5,698 nt of DNA from an uncultured Oscillospiraceae bacterium. GTDB lineage: Bacteria; Bacillota_A; Clostridia; Oscillospirales; Oscillospiraceae. The stretch is taken from NCBI GenBank assembly GCA_934561335.1, contig CAKTGD010000107.1, positions 1 to 5,698 of the forward strand. Reading direction: 5' to 3'. Below the pieces are notes generated by a model that saw only the letters and a program-made list of their open reading frames with translations, searched no databases and was not told where the DNA came from. This document shows positions 5,600 to 5,698 of this stretch, piece after piece; within the stretch, counting starts at the first letter, position 1, and every line of letters begins with the position of its first letter. The position numbers and the translations under genes were made by a program.

Positions 5600-5698
5600 G
5601 CCATTCCTCCCATTGTAGGCAAATGCCCCTTGATTCGACTTTCAAAAGCTGATATGTCATGCTCCAATTTAGTACTTGTCACCTTTGCGTAAATTTGT
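5596..5698 (-). CDS. Tyrosine recombinase (integrase), C-terminal end only
   Basis: Partial gene entering from the right edge on the minus strand and stopping at TGA 5598-5596. The 33 complete codons begin QIYAKVTSTKLEHDISAF and continue to a short tail. In Bacteroidetes tyrosine recombinases the active-site region typically reads 'TTQIYAKIT', with the Tyr being the nucleophile that bonds to DNA, so Y at the third visible residue is the probable catalytic tyrosine. The helix after it (KLEHDISAFESRI) is the usual C-terminal helix. The stop overlaps the start of the RhuM-like gene as ATGA. The catalytic Arg/His residues lie outside the window, so intactness cannot be judged. It may mobilise an integrated element or invert local DNA. 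Confidence 0.72.
   Translation of the reverse strand, partial: QIYAKVTSTKLEHDISAFESRIKGHLPTMGGMA
5604..5610 (-). promoter_or_regulatory. Shine-Dalgarno of the RhuM-like gene
   Basis: On the minus strand GGAGGAA precedes ATG 5599 by 4 nt, inside the last codons of the recombinase gene. It fixes the start chosen for the RhuM-like gene and fits coupled translation from the recombinase. Confidence 0.6.

Noticed and set aside
5271..5660. 129-codon minus-strand open frame
   Set aside because: It overlaps the RhuM-like gene and the recombinase tail in another frame. Those two have family features, a Shine-Dalgarno and an ATGA overlap; this frame has none.

Overview
The window looks like accessory DNA from a Bacteroidales bacterium (Bacteroides, Parabacteroides or Prevotella type). 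The grounds are moderate GC, a HigB/HigA-type pair, an integrase tail of the kind common in that order, and a RhuM-like partner gene. No species can be named from the sequence alone.

Left part (1-4244, + strand): a tightly packed gene run. It starts with the last codons of a HigB-like toxin, followed by a HigA-like XRE antitoxin, a 631-residue protein fusing an N-terminal PD-(D/E)xK-type nuclease motif to an N6-adenine methyltransferase, a specificity (S) subunit, and a small MmcQ/YjbR protein. Gaps are 2 bp, 24 bp, an 8-bp overlap and 17 bp, so co-transcription is likely. The nuclease-methylase plus separate S subunit resembles a BcgI-like (type IIB) restriction-modification system: one polypeptide cuts and methylates, and the S protein selects the site.

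The main result is in the S gene. It encodes three tandem target-recognition domains (TRDs) instead of the usual two. A run of exactly eight G residues, followed in both cases by TAAA, sits at each of the two domain junctions. As sequenced, both runs keep the frame open. G9 at the first run, or G7 at the second, creates an immediate TAA stop. The other single-base changes lead to stops a short way downstream. Slippage should therefore toggle the protein between one-, two- and three-TRD forms, which predicts phase-variable restriction-modification specificity controlled by two independent switches.

Middle part (4245-5224): no confident gene. It holds a long nested palindrome, two further perfect hairpins, a frameshifted coding remnant, and a 14-bp inverted repeat reaching into the next gene. 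It reads like worn mobile-element DNA.

Right part (5225-5698, - strand): the C-terminal tail of a tyrosine recombinase, including its probable catalytic tyrosine, overlaps by 4 bp a small RhuM-like winged-helix-type protein. A hairpin with a T-rich tail downstream is a plausible terminator for this pair. The recombinase cassette converges on the restriction-modification run and suggests that the area is mobile or rearranging.
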